In this document: positions 39,609-42,997 of the stretch, one piece after another
Layout of the letters: each line of letters begins with the position of its first letter
Position numbering within the stretch: position 1 is the stretch's first letter
Notes under the pieces: model-generated
The model's input: the letters and a program-made list of their open reading frames with translations, nothing else
Told to the model about the DNA's origin: nothing
Database searches by the model: none
Source of the DNA: Oscillospiraceae bacterium
Lineage (GTDB): Bacteria; Bacillota_A; Clostridia; Oscillospirales; Oscillospiraceae
DNA length: 42,997 nucleotides
Reading direction: 5' to 3'
Assembly: GCA_017470325.1 (NCBI GenBank)
Contig: JAFUES010000011.1
Location: forward strand, 1-42,997
Program-made: the position numbers and the translations under genes

Positions 39609-42032
39609 TCATTTCCCAAAGTAGTGGACACGCTGCTGCTCGTCCAGCTTGAAGATCCGGCACAGGGTGTCGATGTTGTGCTGCCGCCAGTCCTTGTCCT
39701 GGATGAAGCTCTTCAGCTGCTGCACATGCCGCGCCCAATCGTAATAGGTCAGCGCGTAGCGCATATAGTCCCGCTCCACCTCCGGCTCCACCTGGGCGGC
39801 CAGCCGGTCGATCTCCGCCAGGACCTTGTCGTTGGTCAGGGGACCGTCGGCCGCGAACAGCTCGCCCGCCCGGGTCAGCATCTGATCCCGGAAGCCCTCG
39901 TTCTTCAGCAGCCGGGCCAGCACCGTGCAGATCTGCTTGCTGTACATCTGGGACTCGGAGAACAGATTATAGAAGTTGTTCCCCTCCTCCCGGAAGGCGG
40001 CGTCCAGATCGTAGAACATGAAGCGCCATTTCCCGTCGCCCTCGGTGGAGCGCACATAGCGCAGGTTGCCGTAGGTCAGGTCGCTGTTGGCGCAGTAGCC
40101 CTCCAGCAAAAACCAGTCGATCATGCTGTCGATATCCAGGCGCTGGCAGAAATAGTCGTAGTTGGCCGGGTCGGTCATGTCGTGGCTCAGGGCAAAGTCG
40201 AAGACCTCATTGGAGATCTGGGTGCCGATGGTGTTGTCCGCCTCCACAGTGGTGACGCTCTCCCGGCTGTAGCCCATCAGGTCGGCGTACATCTGCTCAT
40301 TGGACTTCTCCATCAGGGCGTAGATACCGTAGTACTTGCCGTCCACATACAGGACACAGTAGCGGCTGCGCTGGGTCACCAGGGAGTCGCTGGCTGACAG
40401 GGCCAGGTTCAGGCACAGCTCGTTGCGAAAGACCGTGGTGTAATAGTCCTGCCCGGCGCGCAGCAGCAGATTGGTGAACTGCTTCACCCCGCCGCCGAAC
40501 AGGTCATAGGCCAGCCGTTCCTGCCCGTAGGCGCCCCGGAAACGCACGCTCATATTCTTCTTGGGCAGCTCCAGGCTGGTGCCGCCCTGCATCTTGATGC
40601 CGCAGGGGATGCTGAAGCTGCTGTCCCCGTCGTAGAAGGCCACGTTGCCCGGGGTCTCGATCTCCTTGGAACCGGTATAGTACATGCCGTTGAAGGTCAG
40701 CTTGTCATTGGAGACCAGGCTCACCACCGGCAGGCTGTGTCCCTGGTTGAGGATATAGCTCAGGGTCAGCACCCGGCTGGGCATGGCCCCGACCTCCCAG
40801 TTGATGGCCCGGACCACAGTGGTGGAGGTCAGCTGCAGCGGCTCCGTATAGATGGGGCTGGCGGCGTTGGGCGTGGTGCCGTCAGTGGTATAGTAGATGG
40901 TGCCCGGGGCCTCCAGCGTCACGGTCACATAGGGCACGTCGTCGAACACGCCGTCCGGCTCCGCCGCCTGGGGCATCAGCGCCACCCGGCGGTAGCCGCC
41001 CAGGTTGTCGCGCCCGGGGGTCTCCGCATCAAAATAGAACCAGCCGTTCTGCCCCGGCATGCGGCCGTAGCTGCAGTTATAGGGGATGTCCCGCAGGGAG
41101 GCGTAGTCGATCAGTGTCCCATCGTATTTGCTCAGGTACAGCTTCTCGGAGGCGGAATCCAGGGAGATATCCGTGCAGGTCCCATAATAGCCGCCGGTGT
41201 CCGCCTCGTCGCAGCAAATCACATAGGTCCTGCCCGGCGCCAAGGTCACCGCCGGGAAGCGCCACAGCAGATAATTGTTCTTATCGTCGGAGAGGAAGTA
41301 CTCCGACAGGTCCACGGTTTCGTCGGAGATGTTGCGGATCTCCACCCAGTCGCTGGTGCCCACCAGGTACAGGTTCAGCCCCGCCCGGTTGGATACCGCC
41401 ACCTCGCTGATCACCAGCGGGCCCTGGGGCTCCAGGGTCTCCTGCCAGCGCAGGTAGCCCTCATAGCTGTTTTCATAGCCGGGCGTGGGGTACAGGCTCT
41501 CGGTCTGCTCCCCGTCCGCCGTGGACACCACGGACACGTCCCCGGTCTCGCTGCTGCACAGCAGCTGATGGACCAGATAGCCGTGGCTGTTGTAGAGATA
41601 CACCGTCTCTCCTGCGGAGAGGGAGAAATTGGTGTGCAGGCCCGCCTCCCGGTCCTTGCTGTCGGCAAAGACCAGCAGCCGCTCCCCGGCAGTCAGGGTC
41701 AGCCTTGGCAGGGTCCAGCCGATCCGGTCCGCCCGGTCAGCCAGGCGCCAGCCGCCCAGCTCCACATCGGTATCGGAGACGTTGACCAGCTCGATCCAGT
41801 CGGAGAAGTCCCCGTCCTCGTCCCGGAGCACGGCCCGATTCTTGGCCATGACCTCGGAGATGCGGATCTTCTCCGCGTCCTGCTTCAGCAGGGGATCGAC
41901 GGTTACCTCCGGCGTAGGCTCCGGCTCGACAGTTTCCGTCTCACCGCAGGCGGTCAGCAGCAGAAGGCCAATCGCCAGCAGGGCGGCAGCGCCCAGTTTG
42001 ATGAATTTGTTTCCTTTGCCGGGTCCGCCCAT
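39609..42032 (-). CDS. CotH-kinase lipoprotein with lamin-tail domains
   Basis: An 807-residue exported lipoprotein. Lipobox LLTAC with Cys29; two lamin-tail (LTD) domains at ~45-150 and ~180-300 (IRISEVMAKNRAVL; LVISEVAVSNRAGL); a chitobiase/Fn3-like domain (TIYYTTDGTTPNAASPIY) near 340; and a CotH protein-kinase domain from ~420 with VRFRGAYGQERLAYDLF, the motif DWFLLEGYCANSDLTYGN and the metal-binding FMFYDLDAAFRE. It thus should phosphorylate proteins outside the cell. Start set by AGGAGG before ATG 42032. Promoter 42063-42092. Confidence 0.9.
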   Translation of the reverse strand: MGGPGKGNKFIKLGAAALLAIGLLLLTACGETETVEPEPTPEVTVDPLLKQDAEKIRISEVMAKNRAVLRDEDGDFSDWIELVNVSDTDVELGGWRLADRADRIGWTLPRLTLTAGERLLVFADSKDREAGLHTNFSLSAGETVYLYNSHGYLVHQLLCSSETGDVSVVSTADGEQTESLYPTPGYENSYEGYLRWQETLEPQGPLVISEVAVSNRAGLNLYLVGTSDWVEIRNISDETVDLSEYFLSDDKNNYLLWRFPAVTLAPGRTYVICCDEADTGGYYGTCTDISLDSASEKLYLSKYDGTLIDYASLRDIPYNCSYGRMPGQNGWFYFDAETPGRDNLGGYRRVALMPQAAEPDGVFDDVPYVTVTLEAPGTIYYTTDGTTPNAASPIYTEPLQLTSTTVVRAINWEVGAMPSRVLTLSYILNQGHSLPVVSLVSNDKLTFNGMYYTGSKEIETPGNVAFYDGDSSFSIPCGIKMQGGTSLELPKKNMSVRFRGAYGQERLAYDLFGGGVKQFTNLLLRAGQDYYTTVFRNELCLNLALSASDSLVTQRSRYCVLYVDGKYYGIYALMEKSNEQMYADLMGYSRESVTTVEADNTIGTQISNEVFDFALSHDMTDPANYDYFCQRLDIDSMIDWFLLEGYCANSDLTYGNLRYVRSTEGDGKWRFMFYDLDAAFREEGNNFYNLFSESQMYSKQICTVLARLLKNEGFRDQMLTRAGELFAADGPLTNDKVLAEIDRLAAQVEPEVERDYMRYALTYYDWARHVQQLKSFIQDKDWRQHNIDTLCRIFKLDEQQRVHYFGK

Positions 42033-42062
42033 GGCCGCCTCCTGCACGCAGAAATTCATAGC

Positions 42063-42092
42063 ATTATACTCCAAAAAGGACCTTGGTGTCAA
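42063..42092 (-). promoter_or_regulatory. Promoter of the CotH-VTC operon
   Basis: On the minus strand perfect TTGACA (42092-42087), 18-base spacer, perfect TATAAT (42068-42063). Transcription starts about 25 bases before the CotH ATG. It implies constitutive vegetative expression rather than a sporulation-only sigma factor. Confidence 0.85.
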
Positions 42093-42116
42093 TGACGCGC
42101 GCTCCGGCTTTTTCTC

Positions 42117-42145
42117 TTGCGCGATCCCGCCCCGGCGGGTATAAT
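42117..42145 (+). promoter_or_regulatory. Promoter of the DUF2461 gene
   Basis: TTGCGC (42117-42122), 17-base GC-rich spacer with a CCCGCC/GGCGGG palindrome, perfect TATAAT (42140-42145). It diverges from the CotH promoter with 24 bases between the -35 boxes. Confidence 0.75.
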
Positions 42146-42175
42146 AACAGGGATTCAAAAGAAAGAGGCATTTCT

Positions 42176-42859
42176 ATGTTCAAGGGATTTACGAAAGAGA
42201 CCAGCGACTTTTTGTGGGAGCTGAGCTTCCACAACGAGCGCCCCTGGTTTTTGGAGCACAAGGAGCAGTTTGAGCGCTGCCTGAACCAGCCCTTCAAGGA
42301 CCTGGCCCAGGAGACGGCGGCGCTGATGGAGGAGCGCTGGCCCCGGGTGGACTGGCGGCTCCACGTCTCCCGCATCTACCGGGACGCCCGGCGGCTTTTC
42401 GGCCGGGGCCCCTACAAGGACCACCTGTGGTTCACGATCTCCGACGGGGATCCCCATTCCATGGGCCCCGCCTTCTGGTTTGAGATCGGCCCCGCGGTAT
42501 ACAGCTACGGCATGGGCTTCTCGGACCCGCCCCCGGCGGAGATGGACTTCTTCCGCCGCAGCATCGACGCAAACCCCGCCCGCTTCGAGCGGCTGGCATC
42601 GGAGCTTGCCCGGCGCCGGGGGCTGCGCCTGGGCGGTCCGGAATACAAACGGCCCAAGGGCGACCTGGGCCCGGTGATCAACCCCTGGTACAACCGCCGC
42701 TATCTCTTTGTGGAGAGCGAGCACGACTTCGGCGGGGACGCGCTCAGCCCCGAGCTGCCCAAGAAGCTGATCAGCGCCTACGAAAAGCTCATGCCCATGT
42801 ACGAGTATTTGATGGAGGTCCACCGGGGCTACGGCGAGAGCGCCGAAGAAAAACGATAA
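42176..42859 (+). CDS. DUF2461 family protein
   Basis: A 227-residue soluble protein of the DUF2461 (TIGR02453) family: FLWELSFHNERPWFLEHKEQFE near the start, then RIYRDARRLFGRGPYKDHLWF, and PWYNRRYLFVE. The function is unknown. Start at ATG 42176 with AAAGAGG 6 bases upstream; the longer open frame has no RBS. It has its own promoter, divergent from CotH, and no terminator is visible after it: a group II intron follows immediately. Confidence 0.9.
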   Translation: MFKGFTKETSDFLWELSFHNERPWFLEHKEQFERCLNQPFKDLAQETAALMEERWPRVDWRLHVSRIYRDARRLFGRGPYKDHLWFTISDGDPHSMGPAFWFEIGPAVYSYGMGFSDPPPAEMDFFRRSIDANPARFERLASELARRRGLRLGGPEYKRPKGDLGPVINPWYNRRYLFVESEHDFGGDALSPELPKKLISAYEKLMPMYEYLMEVHRGYGESAEEKR

Positions 42860-42860
42860 A

Positions 42861-42997
42861 ATAGGGTAGAAAGGGGTTAAGGCCCCTCCCTCCCGTTGCA
42901 CCGTACGTACCGGTCAGGTATACGGCGCTACATCAAAGCAGAAATTCAAGTACAACTTGCGAGATAGTACGCCAAGGGATCGACCAAGCCGGGTCGA
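42861..42997 (-). mobile_element. 3' end of a group II intron (domains V and VI), partial
   Basis: On the minus strand a domain V hairpin spans 42928-42898: GCGCCGUA, UACC, a short loop, GGUA, bulged CG, then UACGGUGC. Its triad reads CGC in place of AGC, as in bacterial class C introns. A G/C-rich hairpin with unpaired CUA (domain VI) follows at 42895-42865, and the predicted 3' splice end is CTACCCTAT at 42861. The junction falls one base after the DUF2461 stop. The rest, including any reverse transcriptase, is beyond the window. Confidence 0.65.

Noticed and set aside
40737..42095. 452-residue plus-strand frame opposite the CotH gene
   Set aside because: Antisense shadow; the CotH and lamin-tail domains are clear on the minus strand.

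Overview
The window comes from a GC-rich, spore-forming, low-oxygen Firmicute. The gene set (spmA-spmB, a YlmC/YmxH protein, an AbrB-type regulator, a DacF-type carboxypeptidase, RNase Y, rpsF-ssb-rpsR, a Noc-like ParB protein and a tiny 2[4Fe-4S] ferredoxin) fits Clostridia, probably Oscillospiraceae-like gut bacteria. The family-level placement is inference. Most of the window is ordinary chromosome: short operons, strong sigma-A-type promoters, clear RBSs and many perfect terminator hairpins. I saw no tRNA, rRNA, CRISPR array or prophage.

Layout. 1-4.7 kb: a dicarboxylate/amino-acid symporter with dapF, convergent with azlC-azlD; then a Noc-like protein and a PRC-barrel sporulation protein. 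4.7-9.9 kb: RNase Y and a ClpC-type ATPase on the minus strand, a ferredoxin, and a tRNA methyltransferase. 10-14.3 kb: a cobalt/nickel ECF transporter (CbiMN-CbiQ-CbiO), an AbrB regulator, and spmA-spmB. 14.3-19.3 kb: a GntR-controlled ABC exporter with a perfect spaced palindrome at its promoter, then murI-DUF1934-argS. 19.4-24.4 kb: a small unknown protein, a GreA-type factor, a lipoprotein broken by a one-base frameshift, and a 1002-residue secreted repeat protein. 24.5-30.8 kb: rpsF-ssb-rpsR behind a structured leader, an inositol monophosphatase-family enzyme, a PH-like membrane protein, a KdpDE-like two-component pair without kdpFABC, and a D,D-carboxypeptidase. 30.9-37.1 kb: a PhoP/WalR-like two-component system with a Xaa-Pro peptidase, efp, a CD1247-domain protein, rarA, DUF951 and a GIY-YIG protein. 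37.1-42.0 kb: a four-gene minus-strand operon, CotH kinase / VTC-domain polyphosphate polymerase / DUF4956 / DUF4353. The window ends with a DUF2461 gene and the 3' end (domains V and VI) of a group II intron on the minus strand.

The best candidate for an under-described system is the CotH-VTC-DUF4956-DUF4353 operon. It joins a predicted polyphosphate polymerase that keeps its basic tunnel and metal residues to a small polytopic membrane protein and two lipoproteins, one of them a CotH-type protein kinase. The genes are so tightly packed (overlaps of 8 and 1 bp, a gap of 1 bp) that a joint envelope-associated function is likely. The second most interesting item is the secreted repeat protein. 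Two of its eight Cys repeats replace the second CxxC cysteine with an RGD sequence, and its last ~200 codons are much more AT-rich than the rest.
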